NCBI GenBank assembly: GCA_026936325.1
Contig: JAPTHN010000150.1
Coordinates: 62,001 to 126,000, forward strand
Reading direction: 5' to 3'
Origin: Platynereis dumerilii
Taxonomy: Eukaryota > Annelida > Polychaeta > Phyllodocida > Nereididae
DNA length: 64,000 bases
Shown: positions 10,651 to 22,179 of the stretch, one piece after another
Position numbering within the stretch: the stretch's first letter is position 1
How the letters are laid out: each line of letters starts with the position of its first letter
Translations under genes and position numbers: made by a program
The notes under the pieces: generated by a model
What the model was told of the DNA's origin: nothing
Seen by the model: only the letters and a program-made list of their open reading frames with translations
Database searches by the model: none

Positions 10651-11429
10651 TATTGTGCCCGACTGACAGTGACTCGGCAACAATGACAGGCCGATGCATT
10701 AGATATCCTAAGGAGCCGACCAGATGAACTTTGGGTGGGGGGGGGGGGGAGATATGGATTTTTGGTGGAAAAGAAGTTTGTTTCCCACTTTACACTGAAA
10801 AGGAAAAAAAACAGGACCTTCTGGACACTAACACTCCTTTGAAAAGCATCAGCAGGCACATGATCTTTCCCACCACAATTACAATTCAAAATATTGCATT
10901 GGCTTTCTTTTTCGGAGACTTTAAAAATCAATGAGGTCTCCAAAAAGTAATCTAATTGGCAATTATTAAATCTGACATTTTAAACTGTCAAGCTAATTCA
11001 ATGAGGTCTGCTAAAAAACTTGACTTGGATTATTGGCATCTGTCATATATTTGTGTCAATAAAGCCTTCTCAATTAATAGCACGATGGCCAGCCAATTAA
11101 GAATTTAGGAAATAACTCATGCATGAGTGGCATAGATTGATTTGTCACTAATTTGTATAATAAAACTGGGTGTTTGGCACTAATTAAAGGTAATCTGAAT
11201 GATAGATCAGATTTTCACCACAACTTTTTCGAATGTTCACATGGTCTTGTAAGTTATATATCGTGATCATGCTGACTGGTGTGTAAAATTTCTTTGTTGT
11301 AGGATGATTCTTTCTCACTGAAATAATAATTTAAATGCACTAAATGACCCCTGGTTTTTTTAGGTCACACAGAAAAAAAGCAACAATGTCCTCAAATAAG
11401 TACAAAATATCATTGATCACAAATTCACA

Positions 11430-11657
11430 TAGGCGTATGGGAGGGGGGGTGGGAGGGGGCGATGGCCCCCCAAAAGTTTGGGAAACAGTAAGATTCTGGC
11501 AAAAAAGCTAAAAAATTTGGGCAGATGATTAAATAAATACTCTTGAAAATTTGTGATTTACAGGCAATTTCATTTGAAATGGTAAATCTAGATCTTGAAA
11601 TTCGGGCAAATGTCGCTCCCCCCCCCCCCAAAAAATTGCGTGTGCCGCACGCCTATG
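11430..11657. mobile_element. Small MITE, 228 bp
   Basis: The ends TAGGCGTATG and ACGCCTATG are inverted. The flanking direct repeat CAAATTCACA occurs at 11420-11429 and 11658-11667. The interior holds GGGAGGGGGG and CCCCCCCCC stretches facing each other. No coding capacity. Confidence 0.65.
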
Positions 11658-13199
11658 CAAATTCACATTATTCTACACTAATTATCAAAGAATTTTATCA
11701 TTCAGGGCAACTTAAAGGAGTATGAGGAGAGCATCGTCTGTCAGATTTTTTAATAAATAGCTAATAAAAACACCTGAAAAGTTAATCAGTATTTAACTGA
11801 AAAACATTAAAACGCACACATATTTAGACAGCTATACAAAGAGTTCTACCTTAGAAATATTGCCATGACACTTTGCGTTGGTGTCACAATAGGGTAATTC
11901 CGTGTCAATTCAACAAATGGCTCCCACTTGACGGATTCAGAATGCCTTGAAAATCTACCAGAATGAAGGTTTCTTGCCTAAAATCACAAATTTCTAAGTA
12001 ATACAGTGATATCTTTAATATTTTCTCTGAAAAAAATTCATGAAAAATTAGAGATTTTTCTTGAAATTTTCTAAGTCCAGAAATTTGAAGGCATGAAACT
12101 CAATCAGTGTAAAACCTAGAGACTTGTAATTAGGCAACAGGTGCAATAATGCTTTGTTTCAGCCACCTCAATGCTTTTGTCTCTATTTCACAGGTTGTCG
12201 AAAAAATCTGAAAATTGCAGTTTATTCACATTTTTGTCCCCAAAATTCTCAGTCGATTCAACAAGTGGTGATTTTTAAAAAAGGCCCTGAATATCAATAT
12301 TTCAATGAAATAAAGTATTTTTTATTCCTAATTTCTGTTTTGATCAGTGCAACCAATAAATTCCAAGCCAGAAAAGTAAACCTATCCTGGAAAAATGTGA
12401 AGTATAAATCCATGGAAATGACAGATAATTGGTAGTAAAACACCAATCTTGAAATGCAAAAGCCCTGAAAAAGCTAGGTAGCCAAAAAAAAAAAGAGAAA
12501 AATAATGGAAACACAAAAACGTGCTGCCCCTCAATGGAGTTGGGTTGAGCAACAGGATGACCCAGGAGAGCACACAGTAGATAGATAGATAGAATTTGCG
12601 ACAAAAATTTCTGTCTGTTATATTATTTAGAGTAGTGGACAATTTTGTAAAAAAAAAAAATTGGCTAACGGCTTCTTACCCAGCCATCAGGCAAGATGAC
12701 CCCCTATCAAGATCAAATAGCAATTTTTTTTTTCAAGCATATTAAGCTTTAAAATTACTTATTGTATTTCTTCTCGCTTTTTAAGGCTTCCAATTCACTT
12801 TTCTTGCTTTTCCCTTTTTCTGCTGGGCTCTTTTTTCATGAATTGTGATTGTATTATATAAATGGTGCTGCAGTGCTTGCTTTGCAAACTTGAGACATCG
12901 AATTAAAAGCCAAAAACGATCATAAGAAATGTAAATTATTGATTTAGTACTTGGGAACCTTTTACCTCACGGCGGCTTCTTACCCCGACCTCCTTTATTT
13001 AAAAATTTTAAAATTTGTCTGCAAGGATTTTAGTGCATTTGTATTTCTTCTGTTCTTTGAAAGAGGGGATAGATTGGAGTTTTCAAAAACCGTTTGATTC
13101 AGCTTCCCTTTTTTCTTGAATTTTTACCTTTTTGCTGTGCACTTATTGTTCTTGATATTTTTTCCTGTGCCTTCTTTGTATTTAGGGGCTACAATTAGA

Positions 13200-13620
13200 T
13201 AATCAGGGGGGCTTAGAGTTTTGGAGTTTTCCTTGGCAGGAAATGACTGGGGGGGGCGGGAGTTTTGGCTGAGGGGGTACTAACTTTTTACACGTGTTTC
13301 AATGGGGGGTATTAATTTTTGACAACACTTCCAAGGGGGGTAAGAAATTCTAACAAAGAAAAAATGTTTAAAAACACGCATAAACTCATTTTATTTGGAC
13401 TTTTTTACGAGCAAAAGTCCGCGAAATGACGCAAATATGTACGGGTGACTGTGTATTACAGTATTTATGTGTGTATTGTACTTTGTATGTTGAAGGTGGG
13501 GGGTACTAAAAAAAACGCATGAAACCTAAGGGTGGGGTACTAAAAATCCACATGAAACTCAAGGGGGGTATCAATTTTTGACGGGAAGTTCCTGCAAAAC
13601 TCCTACCCCCCCCAGTCATA
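13200..13620. repeat. G-rich imperfect inverted repeat
   Basis: GAGTTTTCCTTGGCAGGAA followed by GACTGGGGGGGG at the left faces TTCCTGCAAAACTCC followed by CCCCCCCAGTC at the right. Internal units of the form GGGGGGTA(C/T)TAA recur. It is probably a small fold-back element. I could not fix its duplication site. Confidence 0.5.
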
Positions 13621-13659
13621 AATTCTGAACGGTCCGTAATTGTCGTTGATAATCTTTTT

Positions 13660-13935
13660 GTGTCTTCATTGTATTTAGGTATTTTTTAAAGGCCAACAAA
13701 AACATCATTGCCTTCACTCAGCAGACAATGCCCGCACCAAGAACTATTAAATTATTGATCAAATAACTCACATAATGACAAAATAAAACTCCTAAATGCA
13801 GTGCATTACTACCTTGCGTCCCTGCATTCCTTGAAAAACCCACAGATTAAAGAGCAGAAACCTTTGAAAGATTAAGATGCATGATTAAGCACAGCCTGGA
13901 AAACTCCTGTAATTTAAAATATCTCCGTTATTGGC
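13660..13935. repeat. Duplicated flank, upstream of gene copy 2
   Basis: This block matches 19135-19385 downstream of gene 2 over about 240 bp (TTTTTTAAAGGCCAACAAAA, ACTCACATAATGACAAAATAA). Its last part, GCAGCCTGGAAAACTCC, matches 25839 onward upstream of gene 3. It marks a tandem segmental duplication. Confidence 0.75.
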
Positions 13936-14732
13936 CTACTATTGATCACCGATTCAATCGTAATGACTGACATTGCCAAGGACATGTAAAAATAGGTGCA
14001 TGTATGTGTGAGACCCAAGATGAGGTTTTATGTCCCTCTGTCTTTTGGCCATTTCACTTTTTAATTCCTTGTCCCTTTGCAGTTTTACAAAATAGCATTT
14101 TTGAATGCCCTCTGGATGGGGTTTTATACCCCAATGTCCCTTGGCTATTTTACTTTTGAATTTCGGGTCTCAAATAATTAAGTTTGAATTAGCCTGATAT
14201 TGGCTCTGTAGGGTTGTTACATGCACTTGAAGAACATCATCTATATTTGCCATCCCAGAGGAAAACAAAGAGTACAGTTGAAGTGCTTGAATTAAATAGA
14301 TTACCGAATATACTCCAATTGTACTGCAAAAATTCATATTCTTTTCTGCAAGGGAGCGTACATATTCGGAGCGGATGGATTTGCATGTGGCGAGTATAAA
14401 TGAAGCATTATTTTAATAATTTTAGCGCTTCAAATGTACTCTTTTTTCCTCTGGGATTTGTAATTTTACATTCACGGACTTACTGTGTGGTTCAAACAGG
14501 TTCAGCAGTTACTAACAGTTTTGTATTAAATCGATTGGAAACCAGGAATTGCACCTATGTTTTGGGATGACATATAATCAGACTGACAGTGCATTGAGAC
14601 AATGGTAATTTGCATATCTAATGAATCGGCCTGCCGTTGTTGCTGTGACACTTACAGGCATAGGTACTTTTGTCTATTTCACCGAACCTGCTGATATTAA
14701 AAGCTTCTTTGGATGGCATTATTTGGATCATT

Positions 14733-14811
14733 ATGGAGAGTTTCGTAAAAGGAATTTTATCTACATTGCTAATCTTATCGTTTCATGGCAGTTTTACAAC
14801 GGCTGCTGCTG
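14733..14811 (+). CDS. PAN-like gene copy 2, exon 1 (signal peptide)
   Basis: The ATG at 14733 encodes MESFVKGILSTLLIL, then SFHGSFTTAAA, 26 residues plus one base. The donor GTGAGC is at 14812. The hydrophobic core and alanine-rich end make this a signal peptide. The phase-1 junction to 16803 gives a valine codon and then EQGHF. The intervening intron 1 holds a minisatellite (14860-15175) and a solo LTR (15287-16749). Total predicted protein: 190 residues, secreted. This start was preferred because all three gene copies share it with the same exon length and phase. Confidence 0.82.
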
Positions 14812-14859
14812 GTGAGCTATCTTCATTGTTTTTGAGGCTCTGGATCGGGTTATGAGGGA

Positions 14860-15175
14860 TAGGGGATTCAATAGCAAAATCGCTAAAGGACAGGAAATTC
14901 AAAATTCAACTAGAAAAATTGCAAAGACAAAGGGATTTATAATAGTAAAATGTCCAGAGGATATAATAGGGGGACGTGAAACCCAATCCACAGCTGAGGG
15001 ACAGGGAATTCAAAATTCAATTAGAAAAATTGCAAAGTTAAATGGCCAGGGGAGGGTAAGCAAAACCCCATCAAGAAAGGAAATTCTAAATCAAACGTGA
15101 AATGGCCAAGAGGGAAACATCGCCAGGGGACGGGGAATTCAAACATGAAATGGCCAGGGGATGGGGGATATGCAA
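14860..15175. repeat. Intron minisatellite, gene copy 2
   Basis: Imperfect units of about 35 bp contain AGGGAATTCAAAA and AAAATGGCCA(A/G)G. They correspond to the units in intron 1 of copies 1 and 3. Confidence 0.75.
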
Positions 15176-15286
15176 ACCCCATCTATTGTCCTCACTGTTG
15201 TATCGATTATTGTAAGTTCGTTTTTGCTTTCTACACATTTTCATAACATCTTTACCCAGGTGTCAGTCGTCTATAGCTGATGCCAG

Positions 15287-16749
15287 TGTCAAAACGTCGG
15301 GCGAGAGGAAACCAGAACACTCAATAAAATTCAACAGATTTATTTACACTGTACAAATATAATTCATCATATATATTGAAAAGAAAAAAAGGGCATTTTC
15401 ACTGCTCCTTTGCCAATTAAACTCGAAAGAAATATCAGCACTCAATTCTTGAGCGTCTTAAAGTTCATTATTGAAAACCAAATGTCAATGAGTACAACTT
15501 TTGATTGTCAAAAACCAATTGTCATTATAGATCAATTGTCCGTAAAAACTCCAAACCACGATCAATAAAAATTTAATCACTCCTTGGGCGACATTCATGT
15601 TCACGAAGACGGATGGATGACACAGAATCCAGTAGAATTTTGAAGTGGATGAAATTGAAATTGATGAAGTCCTGCTGAGGATAACCAGTTTTCCAATGTT
15701 ACCATTATCCATGATATGAAATTACCACAACATCACAGTCCATCGCCATCAGATCAGCTATGGCAGTACCAACTACCAGCTATGTCAGCTACCACACCAC
15801 ACTCTAATTCAAAATACAACAAAAGTGGAACAATACTAGTTAAAACTCCATGAACAATTAACTATATAAATTCCAGAAACTATTATAATAGTAAAGAAGG
15901 TAACCCAGTATGGGCATATACCATTAAATTAATTTTTTTAATGTGAACTCAAAGATGGCCGACCGCCTTGCTGGGCCCACATGGTCCACCACATGTTCAA
16001 GGTCAAATGTCAAAGTCAGACATGCCGCATGTTGCCATTAAATTTTACAAAACTCAAATAAAATGAATACGCAATGTAATGTCACATTATAGAATATACC
16101 AATAAAGCTAATATATTAGGCTAAAATAAATGCTTTGTAAATTACTTGGAATTACCTGAAGCACAGCTCAAACACTAATGGCTAAGAAAATTGAAAATGT
16201 ACTTACTAGAAATTCGATGAATGGGATCTTCTGAAGAAGCCCACCGAACAGCACCAAGACTGGGCTAAGAGTGACACACTGATTCAGTCCAGGCCAATCA
16301 GCCCAACTTTTAAACCAATCAAAATTAACTTTACAAAACATGTCATCAAGCAACCACAAATCAGGACACAGCTTAGTGAGTGACCATGAAAGTCGATGGA
16401 GCATAAAATAGGTAGGAATTTCAACCTGACCAGCTTAGCTTCAAACAACAGTATACAAACAGATCAGAACAGCTGATAATCATCAGCAATGCAGTGCCAT
16501 AGGAATTCTGTTAATAAAAATTAATCTGAAACTGAATTAAAAGTAACACCCAAAAGGAAAAATCCCATATATAAATACAACACATCCCAAAGTTATTTGG
16601 AGTAATTTCATTACTCATTCAAAACCACTAAAAATTAAAACAACGTCTCCCAATAACTCCGTATAATTAATGTAATTATTATGTTATTTTATTACAAACC
16701 TCCAAATTATGTACACATTTATATGTCACATAAACTCCAGATCGTGACA
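15287..16749. mobile_element. Probable solo LTR, about 1.46 kb
   Basis: The sequence starts TGTCAAAACG and ends CGTGACA, with TG...CA termini and a 5-bp inverted TGTCA/TGACA. The direct repeat GCCAG flanks it (15282-15286 and 16750-16754). The empty site is preserved in gene copy 3 (ATTGCCAGTCAAAATT). No second copy and no retroviral coding parts are nearby, so a solo LTR fits best. It is old or unknown in age, with no partner to date it by. Confidence 0.65.
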
Positions 16750-16802
16750 GCCAGTCAAAATTATGTAACTTATTAAGCATATGTTACATCTCTATTTTCC
16801 AG

Positions 16803-17024
16803 TTGAACAAGGTCATTTCCAGGCCCACCTGCAACCAGCTGACATTTCCTTTAACTTAAAGATGAAATGTGCCTCAAGTTGTCTTGGTCGCCATGGATAC
16901 AAGTGCCGGGCAATTGAAATAATTGAACAGAGTGGCAAACCAGTGTGTACAACCTACGACAACACTGCAACAATTACGGGAAAGCCGCTTTTCATCCGGG
17001 TCTATCCAGCACCAACTCCTGAGC
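16803..17024 (+). CDS. PAN-like gene copy 2, exon 2 (PAN/apple-like domain)
   Basis: The acceptor CTATTTTCCAG ends at 16802 and the donor GTAAGT starts at 17025. The 222-nt exon encodes EQGHFQAHLQPADIS, CASSCLGRHGYKCRAIE, CTTYDNTATITG and FIRVYPAPTPE. The pair of spaced cysteines followed by KCRAIE resembles PAN/apple modules, which mediate protein or sugar binding outside the cell. It is phase 1 at both ends, so the domain is a symmetric exon of the kind that shuffles easily. The sequence is close to copies 1 and 3. The function is not known from sequence. Confidence 0.82.
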
Positions 17025-17112
17025 GTAAGTTTTTACTCTTAGTTTTGTGTCAACAGCTAGGAGGAGAGAGGTCACAGTGATCTGGTATATATACTATGTA
17101 CACTGTACAGTG

Positions 17113-17257
17113 CAGGGGTGTATCTAGAAATGGCCTAAGGGGGGCCATAACATGGGTTCAATACAGGAAATTTAGCAGCTTCTCCTATCTCTTCCATGTC
17201 AATTTTGGGCCCGAGGGGGGAGGCATGGCCCAATGGCCCCCCCTAAATACGCCACTG
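17113..17257. mobile_element. Small hAT-like MITE in intron 2 of gene copy 2
   Basis: The ends CAGGGGTGTATCTAG and TAAATACGCCACTG are inverted. The element is absent from the aligned intron of copy 3, where ACAGTG joins CTGTCTATAAG directly. A related 248-bp element lies at 29888-30135. No clear target duplication. Confidence 0.6.
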
Positions 17258-17489
17258 GTATTGCCATGTATAAGTAAGTGAAACTGGTGATTTTTTTCCA
17301 TTGGGTCAAGATAGATAGAGGGATAGATATGGTAAGTGTAGCCCCCTAAGCCAAGCTCTGGGCGCTCGGGAGGTCTGATTGATGAGATGGGAGAGAGAGC
17401 CGGAATCCACATGTTAAACATTTACTCCATGTGAGGGATCTTTTACTTGTCCAGCGCAGACACTCATCAAAGGGACTGCCAGTCAGAGC

Positions 17490-18345
17490 AAGTGCAGCAG
17501 TTGGAGCAGGAGGAGCAGGGGGAGCAAGCGCAGCAGACACAGCAGGCGGAGTAGTCAGAGAAGTCAGAGCATTCGGTGCGAGTGCAGGAAGTGCAGTAAG
17601 CGGAGCAGGCGGGGAGCAGGGGGAGCAAGCACAGCAGACGGAGCAGGGTGAGCAAGCATAGTAAGCGCAGAAAGCGCAGCAGGCGGAGCAGTCGGAGCAA
17701 GCACAGCAGACGGAGCAGGGTTAGCAAGCGTAGCAAGCGCAGAAAGCGCAGCAGGCGGAGCAGGTGGGGAGCAGGGGGAGCAAGCACAGCAGACGGAGCA
17801 GGGTAGCAAGCGCAGCAGGCGGAGCAGACGGGGAGCAGGGGGAGCAAGCACAGCAGACGGAGCAGGGTGAGCAAGCATAGCAAGCGCAGCAGGCGGAGCA
17901 GGCGGGGAGCAGGCGGAGCAGGGGGAGCAGGGGGAGCAGGGGGAGCAGGCGCAGCAGGCGCAGCAGGCGCAGCAGGGGGAGCAGGCGCAGCAGGCGCAGC
18001 AGGCGCAGCAGGCGCAGCAGGCGCAGCAGGCGCAGCAGGCGCAGCAGGCGCAGCAGGCGCAGCAGGCGCAGCAGGCGCAGCAGGCGCAGCAGGCGCAGCA
18101 GGCGCAGCAGGCGCAAGTACTGCAGACGGAGTGGTCAGAGCTTTCAGAGCAAGCGTTGTCAGAGCAGTTGGAGCAGGGGGAGCAGGGGGAACAAGCGCCG
18201 CTGACACAGCAGGCGGAGTAGTCAGAGAAGTCGGAGCAGTCAGAGCAAGCGGAGCAGACGGAGAGTCAGAGCAGACGGAGCAAGCAAGAGCAGAGTCAGC
18301 GGAGCAAGTGGAGCAGGCGGAGAAGGGGGAGCAGGGGGAGCAGTA
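17490..18345. repeat. GC-rich tandem repeat in intron 2 of gene copy 2
   Basis: About 850 bp of GC-rich 9-bp-based repeats sit in an AT-rich intron. The core at about 17945-18110 is a near-perfect array of the 9-mer GGCGCAGCA. The flanks carry degenerate GCGGAGCAG and ACAGCAGAC units. All six frames stay open with poly-Ala, poly-Gly or poly-Leu/Arg products, so the long ORFs here are artefacts of composition. A short remnant (GCGCAGCAGGTGGAGCAGG) occurs at about 28549 in copy 3. Confidence 0.88.
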
Positions 18346-18507
18346 AAATTGCAAAGGGATAGGTGATTTAAAAATTGAATGGCCAAGGGATGGATTGACA
18401 CGAAACACCATCCATGCAGAACCTAGCTCGTCACAGATTGATCACAGACATGTTTTTAAGAACTGAATTACAGATTGCTTGCTGACAGGATTTTGTTTTG
18501 ATTGCAG

Positions 18508-18779
18508 AGTGTTGGGATGACAAACCGAGTCATAACGCAGTCGGTGGATTGTTGAGTTACGGAACCACAGGAGAAAACAGACCTGAAATTTTCTATTTCG
18601 GAGTGACGACCGACATCGATTGGTGTAAGCAGCAGTGTGCTCAAGAACCTCTGTGCTACGTCTACAACTGGCACCAGACTGGAGACCACTGGAACAACCG
18701 CTGCCATGGTAGAGGATTTGGTGCACCGGAGAATCTTGGAACAGCAGGAAATATCCACTGCGGAGTAAAACTATGCTGA
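18508..18779 (+). CDS. PAN-like gene copy 2, exon 3 (second cysteine-rich domain, stop)
   Basis: The acceptor TTTTGATTGCAG ends at 18507. The phase-1 junction gives CWDDKPSHNAVGG, then WCKQQCAQEPLCYVYNW, a WNNRC motif, GFGAPENLG and CGVKLC before TGA at 18777-18779. The eight cysteines and the DWCKQQC...CYVYNW pattern again resemble a PAN/apple-type fold (C.x3.C with an aromatic core). With exons 1 and 2 this completes a 190-residue secreted protein of two small modules. No equivalent exon was found for copies 1 and 3 in this window. No obvious AATAAA signal follows closely. Confidence 0.8.
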
Positions 18780-18789
18780 GATTAAACGA

Positions 18790-19134
18790 CGATACCATAT
18801 TTGCAATTCTTATTTTGCCTAATATTCATATTTTTTGCTTGTGCTTCATATATTATTGGAAATTCCGACATATTGTCAGCTAAGATAATAATTCATCAAT
18901 TCATGTTATATAAGCAACGCCTTGTTAAGAAATACCCCTTGCAGAAATTATTTATTTCAAGACTGCCCGAAAAGAATTCATTTATTTCTCCAAAACTGAG
19001 CAAGAAATTATTTATTTTATAAAATGCAAGCCCCCCCCCTCCTTGAGATGAAATAATGGCCCCCTTAGCTTCTTTGTTTTTCTTGAATTTCTTGAATTTT
19101 TACCTTTTTGCAGTGTACTAATTGTTGTTGATAT
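18790..19134. other. 3' flank of gene copy 2
   Basis: AT-rich sequence with a short poly-C stretch at 19028-19040. Parts near 18930-19060 resemble an inverted match to 28860-29160 (AAGAAATTATTTATTT and related). No gene is seen. Confidence 0.4.
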
Positions 19135-19385
19135 GCTTTGCATCTTCATTGTATTTAGGTTATTTTTTAAAGGCCAACAAAAACAACTTTGTCTTTGCTC
19201 AGCTGACAATGCCTGCACCAAGAACGATTAAATTATAGATCAAACAACTCACATAATGACAAAATAAGACTCTTAAATGCAGTGCATGTCTTGGGTCCCT
19301 GCATTGAAAAACCCATAGAATTAAGAGCGGAAACCTTTTAAAGATAAAGACGCAAGATTGAGCACACACTGTAAAATTGGAGGCA
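19135..19385. repeat. Duplicated flank between gene copies 2 and 3
   Basis: About 240 bp match 13660-13900 upstream of copy 2. The match stops at GAGCACACA and resumes at 25839 (GCAGCCTGGAAAACTCC). The sequence between is therefore inserted. Confidence 0.72.
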
Positions 19386-19778
19386 CTGTTTCAGCTCAAT
19401 TGATTGAGTGAGATCGTTGCACAAGTTGATTGAGCCAACATAGATTAATGTTTTAAGCTGAGATAACTGAAAATACTAAGCTGAGATAGCTCAAATTACT
19501 AAGCTATGTTGACTAAGGTATTGAAGCTGAGAAAACTCAAAACAAAGAGCTGTGTTGACTTACAGCTCAAAATATTGAGTTTTGTTGACTTATTGATCCA
19601 AGCTGACACAACTCAATATTTTGAGCTGTGTTGACTTATTTTTAGTTGTGTTTGATTTATATTTGTGTGACCTGTCTTATACAGTTATTTATGAATGTGC
19701 TAAAATGAAGCATACTGGATCAGGTGGATCCCCTTGAGAGATCTGACAATATTTTGGGATTACAGCCCACATTCATTA

Positions 19779-21373
19779 CCCAGCTGACAAAAACTGGTGG
19801 TTAACTGAGAGTTATCACATGAAATTGCCCCTCAGTTATCACATGGAAAACTGATAGGTTATTGCAAACGTTAACCACGTGATTTTCTCACCAGTTAACC
19901 ACGTGATTTTCTGGGGGCAATCTTCACCAGTTAACCACGTGATTTTCTGTTGAATATCTTCACCAGTTAACCACGTGATTTTCTGGGGGCAATCTTCACC
20001 AGTTAACCACATGATTTTCTGGGGGCAATCTTTACCAGTTAACCACGTGATTTTCTGGTGAATATCTTCACCAGTTAACAACATGATTTTCAGGGGGGCA
20101 ATCCTCAACAGTTAGAATTATTTGAGAAGAGGCAAAATCTCCCACCGGTTAACTTAGCTCCTCATCAAGCCAGTCAACTCAGACTGTTTCAAGCATTATC
20201 TTGGGCTTTCAATTGCTGTAGGGCTGAAGTAAAAGCCACAAGAACTTGCTGAAAATTTGTCACAACCAGTGTGATGCAGTGAGGCTCTTTTCAGTCTTCT
20301 TAAGGGTTACCAGAATCAAGGATTGTAGGCATACTTACACATTTTGGATGACTAGGCTTTAGTGATAATATCCAATATGTGCTCCTTTTTGAGCTAATAA
20401 GCATCATTCCACCATATACTGTGTATTAATTTGATTTAGAAATCATAATCATTTGTTTAATTAGTTTAAACTCAGTTAAAGTAAACTTAGTGCGGAACTC
20501 GGTGCACAGCTGTGTTTCTAGTACGGGTGGATCCATCTATATTTCTTGGGGGCAATCTTCACCAGTTAACCACGTGAAGAAAAACACGTGATAACTCTCA
20601 GTTATGTCATGAAGATGGTCAAGCGTCAATCTGGTGACATTCATCGCGTGATTATCCCGTGAAAATGTTGGGGATAGACCCCGAAGTCGACTCTATAAAG
20701 TCGACTAGTGAAGTCATAGTTAGGTTCCCAAGCAGCAAGTTAATGTTCAGTCTGGTCAAGTCAGACTTGAGTCAGCTAAAGTCAAGCCATAGTTGCATAA
20801 CTTAGCCAATTTTCATCTCACAGAAATGGTTTTAGTACCATCCAAAAGGGCATAAAGGGCACAAGTATTTCTAACTATTATAGTACTTCTGTAAAGTCTA
20901 TAAAACATAAAAACTCCCTAAAAATTGACGCATTTGTGTATTACACAATAATCCGTGTCCGAAAATTGTGAAATTTCCGAAATTAAAAGTACTGTTGAAA
21001 AATATTTAACAGATGGGCCCTGGGATATTGCACAAAGTCAGCGGAAGTTTGTTGAAGTCAAGTGAAGTCAGGGTTCAACAACTTAGCTAACTGGTCAGTT
21101 GAAGTTCTTGTAAAGCAAGTCAGAGTTTTAACTCTGACTCACTTCGGGGTCTAGTTGGGGAGTTTTTTCACGTGAAGAAAAACACGTGATAACTCTCAGT
21201 TATGTGGTGAAGATGGTCAAGCGTTAATCTGGTAACATGCATCACGTGGTTATCCCGTGAAAATGTGAGTTTTTCTCACGTGAACAAAAACACGTGATAA
21301 CTCTCAGTTATGTCATGTTCACCAGTTTCCCCCTGTGTTTATCACGTGAAGTTCACGTGCATTGTCAGCTGGG
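19779..21373. mobile_element. CACGTG-rich fold-back element
   Basis: The ends CCCAGCTGACA and TGTCAGCTGGG are perfect inverted repeats. The sub-ends TAACTGAGAGTTATCAC and its complement also face each other. The left arm holds about seven tandem units of ACCAGTTAACCACGTGATTTTC with spacers (19870-20110). The right arm holds inverted units CACGTGATAACTCTCAG (21175-21320). It is interrupted by 20675-21153. No coding capacity. No clear target duplication. Confidence 0.65.
20675..21153. mobile_element. Nested TIR element, 479 bp
   Basis: The ends TAGACCCCGAAGT and ACTTCGGGGTCTA are inverted. The 8-bp direct repeat GTTGGGGA flanks it (20667-20674 and 21154-21161). It sits inside the fold-back element. 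The interior has repeated AAGTCA motifs. An 8-bp duplication suggests a hAT-like or P-like origin. Confidence 0.72.
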
Positions 21374-21607
21374 AAATAACTGTAATATGTAAATCGCACA
21401 GTCATGAAATTCGCGCAGCTCTTAAAAAGTTTTTTTTAGGACTTATGGTTTTACCATAACTTTCATTAAATTTATTTCATATTGAATGTATGAAAGGCAG
21501 TTATGTTACTGTTTCAAAGAAATTGAAAGATGGATATATATATAGAAAAATAAGGAGACATTTAGACTAGAAACTATAAGAAAAATAAAATAGATCAAAA
21601 ATAGAAT

Positions 21608-21609
21608 GT

Positions 21610-21652
<43 letters not shown>
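21608..21652. repeat. (ATAG)n microsatellite
   Basis: A tetranucleotide array of about eleven units. Confidence 0.9.
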
Positions 21653-21653
<1 letters not shown>

Positions 21654-22179
21654 GATAGCAAATAAATAGGATTAAGAATGAATAGAATTGATAGATAATC
21701 AGCTAAATAGTAAAAAGGAAGACTTCACTGAAAGCTGCTAAATTAAAGTCTATGCTAGATTGTTGATATTACATAATAGTGATAACAAAAACAATAACAT
21801 GATCTGCATGTAGATTTTATTGCTCACTGTTACATAATCATAAGTTGACAAAGATTATGTAACCTTAATTTTGTTATGTTTTCTTGTTGTCTGTTTTGAA
21901 ATGAAATGAATCACATGTTAATAATTTAATTTAGCTTGTCAAGGCTTATAATGAACTATTCCGTAAAAATGATAGAAACAGGGAATATTAATGGAGAAAA
22001 TGAATTTTTAAGACACTTTTGAATATGAATATGTCATGTTTTGTTAAATTCCAAACTAAATCATTGATAAGAAGCTGGTCCCACTTGACCTAATTTCCTG
22101 CTGTCGACCATTGATGTTGAGGCCATCACTGCACAGATTTTTGAAACCTTTCTTGTGCTAAATTTCGCTTCGCGAAACG

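Larger units (their letters stand above)
10660..14450. other. Intergenic stretch between gene copies 1 and 2
   Basis: No gene is visible. It holds a poly-G tract at 10736-10749, a small MITE (11430-11657), a G-rich inverted repeat (about 13200-13620) and a block duplicated downstream of gene 2 (13660-13935). At 11891 GGGTAATTCCGTGTC resembles the terminus of the large palindrome at 31098, but no partner end was found. Short ORFs here look random. Confidence 0.5.

Noticed and set aside
14621-14815. 64-residue ORF ending FYNGCCW, and its relatives at 10492 and 25952
   Set aside because: It is conserved because it overlaps the signal-peptide exon in another frame. Its end runs through the splice donor. 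The alternative frame gives a proper signal peptide with the right phase.
17467-18411. Long alanine-, glycine- and leucine/arginine-rich ORFs on both strands
   Set aside because: They come from the GC-rich 9-mer array. All frames stay open because the repeat length is a multiple of three, and the region is intronic in copy 2.
19870-20110. CRISPR-like look of regularly spaced 22-bp repeats
   Set aside because: The spacers are themselves repeats (CTGGGGGCAATCTT), the genome is eukaryotic, and the array belongs to a fold-back element.
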